A DNA stretch of 64,000 nt from Silene conica. Its lineage: Eukaryota > Streptophyta > Magnoliopsida > Caryophyllales > Caryophyllaceae. The stretch lies in assembly GCA_029255685.2 (NCBI GenBank), contig CM055312.2, positions 55,400,202 through 55,464,201 on the forward strand, read 5' to 3'. Every line of letters begins with the position of its first letter. Position 1 is the stretch's first letter. Below, in pieces: positions 45,361 to 57,900 of the stretch. Under the pieces are notes generated by a model that did no database searches, was not told the origin of the DNA, and saw nothing but the letters and a program-made list of their open reading frames with translations. A program made the translations under genes and the position numbers.

Positions 45361-46218
45361 TCTTTTATGAATTCATGTAATAATTCATTTTCTCGTGTAC
45401 TCTATTCAACCTTATTGTTATGATATATAATGTTTTGTTTCTCACGTGGAATTGTACGCCAATTTTGAACACCACAAAGTAAACTGATTAACATTACATC
45501 GTTTTGGTCCTTGATTACCCACATGAGCCGATAACTCAGGTAATCATTTTGTGACGTTGGTTGATGGTGGGTTCAACGAGCCATAAGTCACACGGCTGAC
45601 TGACCAATCACAAAGGCGAGTTATACGGATATCTCGTAGGACACCCCGTGACAGCGTTATGGAGTCCTAAATGTTTTATAACATTGGGTGCCAGGTCGTG
45701 GATAGGACCTCCATAGTGTTCCTTAGAGTCGAGTCTTTTGACTTTCAGCTGTCTCTTGAGATTAAGGCAGATTTTGGGTAACTTTGGTTTCTTTCCCACG
45801 GTCACCGTAACAGGGGCCAAGAGGATTTTTTCTGGGTTATTTCATGCTGCGCGATATCGGCAGGATTTGAGTTGAGGGAAATATCCAAACCCTTATCAGG
45901 ATTTTATCATTTCTCAGGGCCACTCGAGGAGTAGTAACTGAAATGCATGGCCATGCTCGAATACAGATTCGTTTTATCAGTTAAGTTACTCTCTAGTCGG
46001 GGAAACCACTCTTGATACAGATCGCTTGTGAGATACGACCTTGGCGAATGCGGATTTGCAAATTGTCTTACAATGAGTGGGAGAAATTTTAAAAGGATAT
46101 GAGAATCGGTTATCGCACCTACACTTGTACGGACAAGTGGGAGTTTGTTGGAGCTTGTGTCCTCCACATGTAGTGTGATAACGTCATTGCACATACCCTT
46201 GTACGGACAAGTGGGAGA
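45361..46218 (+). other. Copia B 3' untranslated region with doubled polypurine tract
   Basis: 860 bp of non-coding DNA with a block conserved in family G (47520-48153) and in copy C. At its end, 74 bases are repeated: CTTGTACGGACAAGTGGGAG occurs at 46124-46143 and 46198-46217. The first copy is followed by TGTTGGAGCTTGTGTCC, which looks like an old LTR start at 46146. The real LTR starts after the second, at 46220. Confidence 0.75.
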
Positions 46219-46219
46219 T

Positions 46220-46669
46220 TGTTGGGGCTGGTGTCCTTGACAATTAAGTACAATGACTTACTAAATCTCTTAAAGGATCACAAGGGCATACTTCAGTATT
46301 ATTACCAGTTGATCCACGTTTATCAATAACGGTTGGCTTGCTAGATAAGTTTGACGTTATTGTCATACGGATGGCGGTGATCAACTGGTCCCTATACGTC
46401 ACACCTATAGGACACGTTTGAGAGATATGAAGGTATGAAAATATAATCACATTTATGCCGGATATGACTAAACAGTTAGTCAGAGGTATTGACTAATAAA
46501 TAAGTCAATAAGATGTTGAGATTATTATTTAATACGGATTAAATAATTTTAGCTAATACGGATTACATGATTAATTCGTAAATTAAATATAAACGGTTAT
46601 ATTTAATTAAATTTTGTATTCGCGTATTATTATGAACAGTTTTATTAATTTGGGTAAATATACAATATC
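46220..46669 (+). repeat. Truncated 3' LTR of Copia copy B
   Basis: 450 of the expected 990 bp. It matches the 5' LTR through ACAATATC at 46669 and then changes abruptly to family G sequence. Confidence 0.88.
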
Positions 46670-49382
46670 TAAGTTTATAAGATAAAAGAGAAGAAATCAT
46701 CTCAATTCTCTCAATGTAGTTATAAGGAAATTATCATGTCATTTTCGTCTCGAGGAAACGAAGACATGATAAGAGGGTAATGATTGATTGAATGGAAACA
46801 GATCACTATAGGGATAGTGATAGTGATAATGATTCGAGTAATAGTTTAACATGCGAGAAATGAAAGGTTCATTTAAGAAATCGAGGGATATTGTTTTCAG
46901 TGGGAGCAATATTCATTAAAGAATTGAAACCTACCATTTAGAGAGAATGGGTGATTCTTTAAGGTGTAAAGAATAAGAGGTTTTCAATTCTAGATGAACT
47001 AATACCTTATATCATAAGATGATGGAGCCTTACGGGAAGGTTTATTATATTGATAATAAAAGGTCGCCCATTAGAAATTGGAATGGTTGGATACATTATT
47101 CATAACGATGAATGAAACCATTATCAAATAGCCAAGATGAGTAAAAATTATTAGAATGATGAAATCATAAATAGACTACAATATAGTTTTCAGTACATAA
47201 GTGACTGTAGAGAGTGATTTTTAATCCCTCTTGTACATCGATACGTCACAAGTTATAAGAGAATATTGTTGCATGACATCATATTATACGGGATAATATG
47301 AGAATCAAGGAGACCAAAATTTGTAAGTTTTGCAATCATGAATAAAGGTTATTCGCAAAACACTACTACAAATAGATGATTGTGCATCAAATGCAATGTA
47401 ATAGTATTGAATATTGTTGCATGACAACATCATTTAAGTTATGATTAACTCAAATTGAAAGATACTTTGTCAGAATCCAAATGGGTTGTAAGAGACAATA
47501 TTGAACCCCATAAGTGAACTGGATTGACTTAGTATGGCCCCTAGCCGCTTCCATGAGGTGACATCTCAAAGCGACTAGACTGTGAGGCGATTGATGGCAA
47601 GTTCAAGTGCCATAGAGTCATATGTGATGACTAGTCGATCACATAGGCAGACTGTAAGAGACACTCTGTCGGGTAATGTGACCGCTTATAGAGTTCTGGA
47701 AATTTTATAGCCGGGTCGTGGCGAGAGCTACTATAGTATTCTTGTGAGTCAATTCTTAGACTAAAGATTACTCTCCCAAGATGGTACAGTTTAGGCATAA
47801 CCTTGATCTATTCTCTACGACTTTTCGTAACTGGAGTCAAATGGGATTGCATCAGGCTGTGACTGACTGTGACTAGTCAAAGGAAGTAGTGCGATAGAAA
47901 TTGTCCACCCCTTGTCAGGGTTGTTCAAATCTCAAGGCCATTCGAGGAGAAGTTAACAGGAAATGCGTGGCCACGCTCGGAAGGTATCTATGGTAGATAA
48001 TTCCGGTCCAACAGTTATTCTCCAGATCGAGGAAACCATTCATGATATGATTGAATGCAAGTACGACCTCAGAGAGACATCTTGCATTGAGTGGGAGATT
48101 GTAATAGGACAAGAGAATTGGTGACGCACACTTGTCGAGGACAAGTGGGAGATTGTTGGGAAATGTGTTCTCAACAATAGTGCGATCACATAATTAAATC
48201 TCATGACGAGAATGCGCAAGGGATGATACGAATTATTAGTCAACTGACCAACATTAATCGGTAATGATTGGCTAGCTAGAGTTTGACATTACTGTCGTAT
48301 GACGGTGGTGGTCAGTTGATCCCTTAAGGTCACACCTTTAGGACAATTCTCTTAAATGATAAAAGTGATCAAATGTATATTGATACGATTTGCTCATATT
48401 CCTTAAACTCGTATATCGAGAAATTAGAGGTTAAATCTTAATATAAGATTTATGTTTAAAATTGAAATGTGTCGATTGTTAAACATTGAACGATATTTTA
48501 TTATATCGTTATTAGAATGAATTGGGTTGAAATTAATACAAAGGTTGTAAATCGTATTGACGATAAATTATCATTTTATATTTGTAATTTCGAATTACTT
48601 GTCAATTGATAAATATGATTTATTTAATTATATATATATATAATATTTATATGATAAATATTTATATTAAGATAATTTTATTACTATGTGACATATAAGA
48701 TGTCACATTATACAATTGACAAACTTGTAAAATGGAATCCATTTTATGGATTAAGTGGTCGGCTAGTGGAGGTGGTTGTGTGGGTGATTAGTGTATTAAA
48801 CACACTATAATCATTATATTGAGACATTATCCTTGAGACACCAACCTAGAGCCACCCTAGCCACAAAGAAAAGAGGAGATGTTCCCTCTTGTTCTTCCCC
48901 ATACCTGCCCCCCTTAAACCCTAAGCCACACTTACATAAATATGCAAGTTGTGCATAATTCATACTAATGCTCATGCTTGAAATTTTCTAAGGGTGAGAA
49001 AATTAATCAACATCAAATCCTCTTAGTAACATTATAAGATAATATTCATACTAATTATATTAAGAGATATAAATTAGTATACTAAGTTCATATTATTAGA
49101 ACTTATATTGTTTAAGGAAATTCCGTTTTCTTGTGCTAGCCTACTCGAGATTACGGATCTTTCAAGGGGTTGTCTTGGTGCATCCAAAGGAGGTATTCTT
49201 ATTTGGGTACTAGGAGGATCATCCTTGCTATATATTCGGACCGTGAGTAAGGGTTCGAAAATCTCTTATTTCCGCTTTTTAAGCATGCATAAGATCGTAT
49301 TAACACTTCGTTTAAAGAGTTATTACAAGGTTTAGTTTAGTATGACTATAAATTAGTTTATGAGCAACTTATAAACCTAACA
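46670..49382 (+). mobile_element. 3' part of Copia family G element
   Basis: Plus strand: about 1.48 kb of internal non-coding DNA (46670-48153), polypurine tract ACAAGTGGGAGAT (48141-48153) and a 1229-bp LTR (48154-49382, TGTTGGGAAATG to ACCTAACA). The same LTR family forms the solo LTR at 7619-8900. gag-pol and the 5' LTR are missing. It lies inside LTR1 of E3: 49383 continues at the point matching 56041, giving an expected target duplication ACAGC, of which only the right copy survives. Confidence 0.82.
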
Positions 49383-51531
49383 ACAGCCTGCCCGTGCAGG
49401 GGCGCAGGCTGTGCAAGTCAGAGCGCAGGCTGCGCAAGTGAGGCGCAGCTGCGCAACCCCAATGCGCAGGCAGCGCAAATGGCCTGTAACTTCGTGTGTT
49501 TTTATTGTTTCGTGATTGTTTTGGGTATTTGTTTCCTAATTGTTTAAGTGATGTTTATGCTATGTTTATGAGTATATTTACTTGGTTTAGAATATATGTT
49601 TAGGCTAAGTAAAGTTTGACCAAGCGATTAGCTAATTGCCTCATGTGAACCCTTTTCAATTGTTTGATTGTAAGGTTCCTTCTTAAGTTGTTTACTATGC
49701 TTGAGTATCAATGTTATGATGTTTAAAGTCATGGTTAATGGGTAGTGAGCAAGCAACATTTTAGAATGTTGTTTATTAGCCAAAGTTAGTTATCCTTTAT
49801 TAGTAATGGGAAGTTGGTAATCAAGTTTAGAATGTTTATCTCCTCTTAAGTTAATCTTATCATAGGTTCTTAAAGAGACCTAGTGGACCTAGTTAAGTGT
49901 TTAATGACCCTTAGACTTTTGGAATGAAAGTCTTAAGTTAGTCATAATTGTTGTTGAACTTGGCTATCTCTTGCTTATGTGAGTTTGAGGTCCCCGGAGG
50001 ATGGGCGACACTATATTGGGTTTGGGAATGGAGAGAGGATAGAGACCCCCCGGTCGGGTAACCGAAAGGAAAACCGGCTCTCCCTCAACTTAGTTCCCGA
50101 GATCAATTAAGTGTTGATTAGAAGTATAAGAAAGTGGATCTATGGACTAGTTTCTATATTTGGATGATATTGTAATGATGCGTATTAAGGTATGCCTTAA
50201 GCTGGCCTCTGAGCTTAATACGTGAGCTTGTTGTCATATATGGGGATATGCCTTAAGCTGGCCTCTGAGCCCTATATGTGTATGGTTGTCGTGTCTAGGA
50301 TATGCCTTATGCTGGCCTCTGAGCCCAGACATGTTTATTGTGATCGCGTTGGAACATGCCTTAAGTTGGCCTCTGAGTCTGACGAGTAGAGTAGCTGCAC
50401 AACGGGGCATTTAGGTCGTAACACCTCACCCGGAGTGCAGATGTTGATACTAGGACATGCCTTAAGCTGGCCTCTGAGTTTAGTGTCTTGTGATGCAGTA
50501 AAGGGACATGCCTTAAGTTGGCCGCTGAGTTCTTTACTTATTGGATGCTAGTCTATGCCTTAAGCTGGCCTCTGAGTCTAGTGTCTTGCTGATTGGCAGG
50601 TCTATGTCTTAAGTTGGCCTTTGAGTCCTTGCTTGCTGAATGATTGGTGTTTAGGTTATGTCTTAAGTTGACCGCTGAACCTTTATACTTGCTGAATGAT
50701 TGGTATGTAGGTTATGTCTTAAGTTGACCGCTGAACCTTTATACTTGCTGAATGGTTGGTATGTAGGTTATGTCTTAAGTTGACAGCTGAACCTTTATAC
50801 TTGCTGAATGATTGGTATGTAGGTTATGTCTTAAGTTGACCGCTGAACCTTATACTTGCTGAGTCTTATCTGCTTGCCCAGAGTGGGTACAATGTCAGAT
50901 ATATATGTTGATATTGATGAGTATGATACCTTGACTTTAATATTGTTCATCCAAGGCATTGGATGACTCTTTAGTTAGTTTCGTAAATGGTTTGGACTGA
51001 AAGACCCCCCGGCCGGGCAACCGGAAGGGAAACCGGCTCTCCTTCCAAATAATTTCCGAAGTTGGTTGAGAGCCTTGCATATTAATTGCATGATGATATG
51101 AGATTCAGTTATTGAGATTTATATGCTTCACATGTTTATATATGTTGGAGTATTCTGTTTGTATTTCTGTGTTACGTGTCGTTACAAAAGGTGGCTAGGA
51201 GAACTCTAGTCACTCCCCACTGATTGTGGCGTACATGTTGACATGTATGTAGGTACATGACAGGTGGTTGGCAGAGGGTTGCATGGAGCTAGCGAGCGAT
51301 GGTCCTATTCATCGATTGACTTACACGTTTACGTTAGCTAGACTTTAGTTTACATTTCAGTTTTGAGTGCCTATAGGGATGTGCCATCCCAGGCTGTTTG
51401 TATTTATATTTTATTTTCAGTTTCAGTTTTAATTCACCTCGCATGTTAGTTAAGTTAAAAAGTTTTAATTCCGCTGCATTTTTTTGTACTTTGTATGTTT
51501 ATTATTTTCCGCTTTCGCGAGGGGTTTTACA
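49383..51531 (+). repeat. LTR1 of E3, 5' truncated
   Basis: Matches 56041-58190 nearly end to end. It begins inside a cluster of the GCAGGCTGC word (49384-49475) and contains the hairpin array (50181-50865) and two motifs of the CCCCCCGGCCGGG type (near 50046 and 51004). It ends with GAGGGGTTTTACA. Confidence 0.88.
50181..50865 (+). repeat. Hairpin array with constant loop and changing arms (E3 LTR1)
   Basis: About 12 units carry the loop CCTTAAGCTGGCCTCTGAG or a close variant, each flanked by its own pair of complementary arms. Unit 1: CGTATTAAG (50181-50189) with CTTAATACG (50214-50222), perfect. Unit 2: CATATA-GGG with CCC-TATATG (50235-50278). Unit 3: GTGTCT-GG with CC-AGACAT (50291-50332). 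Unit 5: GATACTAG (50446-50453) with TTAGTGTC (50480-50487), using wobbles. Unit 6: AGTAAAGGG (50497-50505) with TTCTTTACT (50530-50538). The last four units are near-identical 56-bp tandem copies with AGGTT/AACCT arms. Confidence 0.85.
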
Positions 51532-51533
51532 GT

Positions 51534-51546
51534 TGGTATCAAAGCG
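51534..51546 (+). promoter_or_regulatory. Primer-binding site of E3
   Basis: TGGTATCAAAGCG, two bases after LTR1. It is like the initiator-Met site TGGTATCAGAGCG with one change. Confidence 0.82.
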
Positions 51547-54500
51547 TTATCGCTCCCGACGCACTCATGTAACCCCCAACCTTAACTTGACCATATAATC
51601 ATATAATGAATGAGAGATGGGGTAGATTTAAGGAATTAAATTGTAGTCTGTTTTGTGATTGCTTTTATTAGGTTCTAACGTGTTTGTTGATTGTCATTGA
51701 TAATACCTTATTGCCTTCCAATCGAGGAACAGTGGACTTATCCATTTGGCGATGAAGACCGGAGTTTTCTACCGAAGATAAAAGATTTGTGCTACTGTGG
51801 GAGAATGCTTCTGAGCCTTGAAGATACTCCTCTTTCTTGTGCACCACCTTCTTTGATAACTCCGGATGCACATCCTTCTTTTAGAATATTTGTTTATCTT
51901 ACTTAAACAGATCTTCATATCTTTTCAGCTTAACCTTGTTGCTCGCTTTCTTAAGGTTCCCTCTAGGTAATCTTCCCTTTTATTGGATTTGGAGGAATTA
52001 GTTTTAAGGATAACCGTGAGTTGTGTTTTGAGAAATGTTGTTATTTGAGGAATAACTTAGGAGGTATCGGGAGACATGTTTTGGTGATCTAAGTATCTAG
52101 TTGTCTATCCAATTGGGAGAGTGGAAGTGAGTGATAGGGTACTTGCTTGAAGGTTGAGTTGTATACCTAGTATTCTGCGGAGCTTAATCTTGAGAACCAT
52201 GCTTAGGTTGTGAAAATTTGGGAATTGAAGAGTACTGTTTAAGGAGTTAGATAAGAAACTTGAGGATATAGAGCGACCTAAGAGGATGGCCTTAAGAAGC
52301 TAATGAGGAAGAATAGATGATTGAAGTGAGTTAGTATCACTTGACTTAGGTGAGTGACTGAGCTGAGAAAGGTCTGTTGTTGAGGAATACGAATCATTGG
52401 CTATAATAGTTGAGTACTCGAAAAATTTATGATTTAAACTGTGAGGAAGTGAATCGTTATCTGGCCTTAGGTTATTTAATGGATCTTAGCGTTCTTCTAT
52501 TGAAGAACTTAAAGGAAACTTGAGGATGCACCGCCAGTTTGTGAATGGAATAAAGTAAGTCATTGGGAGAGGAAAGTTCGAAAAAACTTGATGGTTTAAG
52601 AATTGTTATCTGGTGGACAGTGAGGTAAGTAAAGTGTATATGATATAAGGGTGGTGACCTGAAAGTGTTATTGAATTGTCATTTGAGGAACTAGTAGAGA
52701 TGTGCCATCTCAAAATTTTGGGAATAGGTGGTTATAATGATGACATCGTTTAAAGTTTAGAAGATTAGGGTATAGAAATCATTGGAGGAATTGTTCGTGA
52801 GAACCGCTAATTGAATGACTTGGTTTGGAAAGTAAGAAGTGAGAACCCCGTGAGAATAGTGAGAGACCCGCACCTCGGGAGATTTCCGTAAACGTTCCTT
52901 CATGTCGCTTCTCTCCCTTCTTCTCCTTTACTTCTCCTTCTTATCTTGACTTCAATTTTATTGGAGTCCATAGCCTAGAGTTCCTTACCTTGTCATCTCG
53001 TTGTTCCTCGAGTTGTTTTCCGTGTGTCTCTCTCGAAATCTGTATCGTGTTTGTCCCTGAAGTTCGTATCTCATCTCCTCTTCTATGAGCCTTATTCCTT
53101 TTCATTTAGATTAGTGGCGAGATCGACTTGCTCTTGGAGTAGTGACTCATGCCTGGAGGAATGCTTTATTTTGCGTTGTCAGGATTTGGTTGAGAGAGTA
53201 GGTGAGAATAATGTTCGGACGATGTGGGATAGTGTGCCGTCTTGAGAGTTTCATGTTAAGTGGCTAGATGTAGGTGGTAATTGTAGATTTGGAAGTACCA
53301 TTTGAAAGTTTAAATAAGATACTTAGAATGCTAGATGATTTTGGAGGAACATGCTTAAGATAATGATGCAGTTGATTAGAGGAATGAGGTAAGTTAGGGC
53401 TACTTAATCTTAGGCAATTGTTGTAATGCAGAAAGGATCATATTTGAGGAACGAGAGTTATTGGTAACGGTGTGAGAATGTTGAGACATTTGCGATTTAA
53501 CTTATGGAGTTGACTGAGTGTTTGACCTTAAGTTACTTATTGAACCTCAGCGTTTACCTATTGAAGTACTTAATGGAATTGGGAAATATACCCACTGTTA
53601 GGTGAATCGTTTATGATAACTTGTGGGATAATGAGACCCCGTTGGCTTAATAATACTTCGATGGTGATTGATGGGTAACCATTGATGTTTGTGGTAATCA
53701 TAGTGTAGAGATTTGTAACTTATAAGTGTTCAGTAATATCATTCGAGGAATCTCGGAATGTGAATAACTAAGTCTTACTGAAACTGTGGGAGTGAAGGTT
53801 GCTACTTCCTTGGAACTTTGCCTTGGGATGCATACTGTTGGTAGGTGGTTAGAAAACACAGAATTTACAAGTTGTTACCTTAGTAAGGTCGTGATTTGAA
53901 TGTTCATTGTGGTAATAAAATTTGGGAATTTAGGATTTCGAAGCACCTTGTGGAATAAGTTGTTGGGATCAAGCTGTTTAAAAATTGAATTATGGAATTT
54001 TGTTATGGTCCCCAATGGGAGAGGTTACAGAATAATGAATACCATATCTTGAGTTTTGAGGTTCGATGTTATGGTAATGAGGATTTTGGGTTAGAGTTTC
54101 GGAAGTGCGTGAACCTTGGTCTAGGATGCGTGCTTAAGCTTCTGTCTGGTTGAGGAATACCTTGTTCTGTGGATAAGATAATGGCAAGAGAGATCGTGAA
54201 ACCATTGGAAGTCTAGAGATCACTTGAATCGTTCCCCGTGGGATCTATTAGGAATCGTTGGAACGATGCTTTGTTTATGGATTGAGTGGTTAGTGACCCC
54301 ATGTTTGGAAAGAATTACCGTCTTCCTTGACCTCTAACCTGGTTGTTCCTTTCCTTCGATCCTTTCTCGTGTGTTCTGTCAGCTGTGAAACTGGAAACTC
54401 AAAATCCTTCGTGTCGAAAGTAATCTCTATGATCGTTTCTACGCTCCCGGTGACTGTCTTTGGAATTTGTTCCCTATTGTTAACCCTAAAAGTTATAATT

Positions 54501-54986
54501 TTTGGAAAACCTTAATTGTTTTGAGGATTTGGAAACTGCTCCCTCTTTTGTTGAAAGTGACCTTTTTGCCGTTGTTGCAATTTTACTCTTTTGGGAATCA
54601 AAATAAAGGTTATTTTGGGAAATTGGGTTTTGAAAGAACTGTTTGATTGCAAATTGGATTGATCTCAGCGTTGATTTGTCATCTGAACTCGTTATTGGAG
54701 ACGTCTGATAATCCGTACTGTGCTTATCAACACCGGATCGATCGGGATTTTGAACTTTTAATGATTTAATTTTGGGACTTGTCTCAGATTTGGAATGTCG
54801 GACCTTGAATACGTAACGAGAATTCCAACGTCCATTGACGGAGACTTGTACCTTAAAATCTTTTCCTTCTTGGAAATTTTTGAAAGATAAAGTTTTGGGT
54901 TACCATAACCCGGTAGTACGTTTGGGTAGTTAAAGTTGTGTTCGTACTTACTTCTGTTTTCAAGTTTCGAGGACGAAACTTTTTGA
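51547..54986 (+). other. Non-coding internal region of E3
   Basis: 3.4 kb with no gag-pol motif in any frame. It contains a diverged internal repeat: about 52373-52515 resembles 53440-53590, sharing GAGGAA.ACGA.., TTAGG/AGTTA.TTA and GCGTT...CTATTGAAG. A pyrimidine-rich stretch lies at 52895-53010 and another near 54315-54400. Whether it is decayed coding or always was non-coding cannot be told. Confidence 0.6.
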
Positions 54987-54999
54987 AAGATGGGGTGAT
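54987..54999 (+). promoter_or_regulatory. Polypurine tract of E3
   Basis: AAGATGGGGTGAT just before the LTR2 start. It is preceded at 54962-54982 by the inverted repeat AAGTTTCG/CGAAACTT around AGGA, a landmark also seen before the LARD-like tract. Confidence 0.65.
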
Positions 55000-57900
55000 T
55001 GTAACATCCCAATATTTCGGGACTTGGAAGTTTAATGATTTTAAGTCCAAGTTCGAGAAATAATTTATATTTCGTAATTTTTGGAATTTCTTTTAAATAA
55101 CTGATTAATTTATGAGAGAATATTTAAAAGGTTTTAAATAATATTTCATTTAATTGCGTAATTTACGTCTTGGCAATTTAATTTCATAGTCCGGAAATAT
55201 TTATATCATCTTAAGTTTATAGTTACCTTAAGTCGGTGTGCTTAGCTTGAACCGTCTTAAAACTTGTCTTATGGGCCTAACTTTTTAATGGACCCATTTT
55301 CCTTCTTTTTCCTCACAAAACCCTAACCCTACCATCATCTACCTCCCTCCTTTCCTTTATTTTTCAGATTTGTGAAAATATAAGGAAACACCATTTTTAT
55401 CACTTTTCCACCTCCAACCTTCAAATGCTCATAAAACCTTCGTTTCATATCCGATTGGGACGATTTTCGCGGCCACGGATTCCTGTTCTCGTCCTCCATC
55501 TTTCTAGGTAAGTTTTATACCAAAATCTTTTCATCTTACAATATGACCGTGCCCTTCTTATGCACGTTTTCGAGTCTAATACCGTTGTTGGTGTTTCTAA
55601 TTGTGGGCAAGGGCGATTGGAGTAGCTTGGAGGCGATTCTTGGTGATTTGTGAAGCTAAAAGGTGACGATAATGAGAAACTCGGCCTTTATTGTTAAAAT
55701 AGCATGTTCTTGGTGTTTATGATGAAAGTTTCTGATTTTGATGATGTTTGTTGTTGTTTAGGACTTAGAAGCAAGTTAGGTTTGATTTTAAGTGACATTC
55801 ACATGTTTAATTTGGTATTCATATGATTGTTTACTCATTTTTCAAATTTCATGCTCTTAAGACGGATACAAAGATTGTTCATAAATTGTGTTTTGATTGT
55901 TCCATAATCATGTTTGATGTATATTTGGGATTGTTATGGGATTATATGTGCTGGTAGGAAGGATTTATGGCTTGAAATCATAGTATAGAATCATTGTCGA
56001 AAGTTTGGATGAATTGTGGAATTGCATGAAATCCCGTGAAACAGCCTGCCCGTGCAGGGGCGCAGGCTGCACAAATCAGAGCGCAGGCTGCGCAAGTGAG
56101 GCGCAGCTGCGCAACCCGAATGCGCAGGCTGCGCAAATGGCCTGTAACTTTGTGTGTTTTCATTGTTTCGTGATTGTTTTGGGTATTTGTTTCCCAATTG
56201 TTTAAGTGATGTTTATGCTATGTTTGTGAGTATATTTACTTGGTTTAGAATATATGTTTAGGCTAAGTAAAGTTTGACCAAGAGATTAGCTAATTGCCTC
56301 ATGTGAACCCTTTTCAATTGTTTGATTATAAGGTTCCTTCTTAAGTTGTTTACTATGCTTGAGTATCAATGTTATGATGTTTAAAGTCATGGTTAATGGG
56401 TAGTGAGCAAGCAACATTTTAGAATGTTGTTTATTAGCCAAAGTTAGTTATCCTTTATTAGTAATGGGTAGTTGGTAATCAAGTTTAGAATGTTGTTCTC
56501 CTCTTAAGTTAATCTTATCATAGGTTTGTAAAGAGACCTAGTGGACCTAGTTAAGTGTTTAATGACCCTTAGACTTGTGGAATGAAAGTCTTAAGTTAGT
56601 CATAATTGTTGTTGAACTTGGCTATCTCTTGCTTATGTGAGTTTGAGGTCCCCGGAGGATGGGCGACACTATATTGGGTTCGGGAATGGAGAGAGGATAG
56701 AGACCCCCCGGTCGGGTAACCGAAAGGGAAACCGGCTCTCCCTAAACTTAGTTCCCGGGATCAATTAAGTGTTGATTAGAAGTATAAGAAAATGGATCTA
56801 TGGATTAGTTTCTATATTTGGATGATATTGTAATGATGCGTATTAAGGTATGCCTTAAGCTGGCCTCTGAGCTTAATACGTGAGTTTGTTGTCATATATG
56901 GGAATATGCCTTAAGCTGGCCTCTGAGCCCTATATATGTATGGTTGTCGTGTCTGGGATATGCCTTAAGCTGGCCTCTGAGCCTAGACATGTTTGTTGTG
57001 ATCGCGTTGGAACATTCCTTAAGTTGGCCTCTGAGTCTGACGAGTAGAGCAGCTGCACAACGGAGCATTTAGGTCGTAACACCTCACCCGGAGTGTAGAT
57101 GTTGATACTAGGACATGCCTTAAGCTGGCCTCTGAGTCTAGTGTCTTGTGATGCAGTAAAGGGACATGCCTTAAGTTGGCCTCTGAGTTATTTACTTATT
57201 GGGTGCTAGTGTATGCCTAAAGCTGGCCTCTGAGTCTAGTGTCTTGTTGATTGGCAGGTCTATGCCTTAAGTTGGCCTCTGAGTCCTTGCTTGCTGAATG
57301 ATTGGTGTTTAGGTTATGTCTTAAGTTGACCGCTGAACCTTTATACTTGCTGAATGATTGGTATGTAGGTTATGTCTTAAGTTGACCGCTGAACCTTTAT
57401 ACTTGCTGAATGATTGGTATGTAGGTTATGTCTTAAGTTGACCGCTGAAACTTTATACTTGCTGAATGATTGGTATGTAGGTTATGTCTTAAGTTGACCG
57501 CTGAACCTTATACTTGCTGAGTCTTATCTGCTTGCCTATAGTGGGTACAGTGTCAGATATAGATGTTGATATTGATGAGTATGATACCTTGACTTTGATA
57601 TTGTTCATCCAAGGCATTGGATGACTCTTTAGTCAGTTTCGTAAATGGTTTGGACTGAAAGACCCCCCGGCCGGGCAACCGGAAGAGAAACCGGCTCTCC
57701 TTCCAAATAGTTTCCGAAGTTGGTTGAGAGCCTTGCATAGTAATTGCATGATGATATGAGATTCAGTTATTGAGATTTATATGATTCACATGTTTATATA
57801 TGTTGGAGTATTTTGTTTGTATTTCTGTGTTACGTGTCGTTACAAAAGGTGGCTAGGAGAACTCTAGTCACTCCCCACTGATTGTGGCGTACATGTTGAC

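Larger units (their letters stand above)
38619..46669 (+). mobile_element. Ty1/copia LTR retrotransposon, copy B
   Basis: Plus strand: 5' LTR 38619-39608, primer site, 1.7-kb leader, gag-pol 41347-45357, long 3' UTR, polypurine tract, truncated 3' LTR 46220-46669. It is inserted in LTR E2. Over the 450 bp they share, the LTRs differ at seven sites (about 1.6%). The right-hand target duplication is lost because the 3' LTR stops half way and foreign sequence follows. It is dead, with stops and frameshifts in gag-pol. It is the same family as copies A and C. Confidence 0.9.

Noticed and set aside
50180..50870. CRISPR-like array (regular repeats with variable spacers)
   Set aside because: Plant nuclear context, irregular spacing, spacers complementary across each repeat, and no cas genes. 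It is better read as hairpins.
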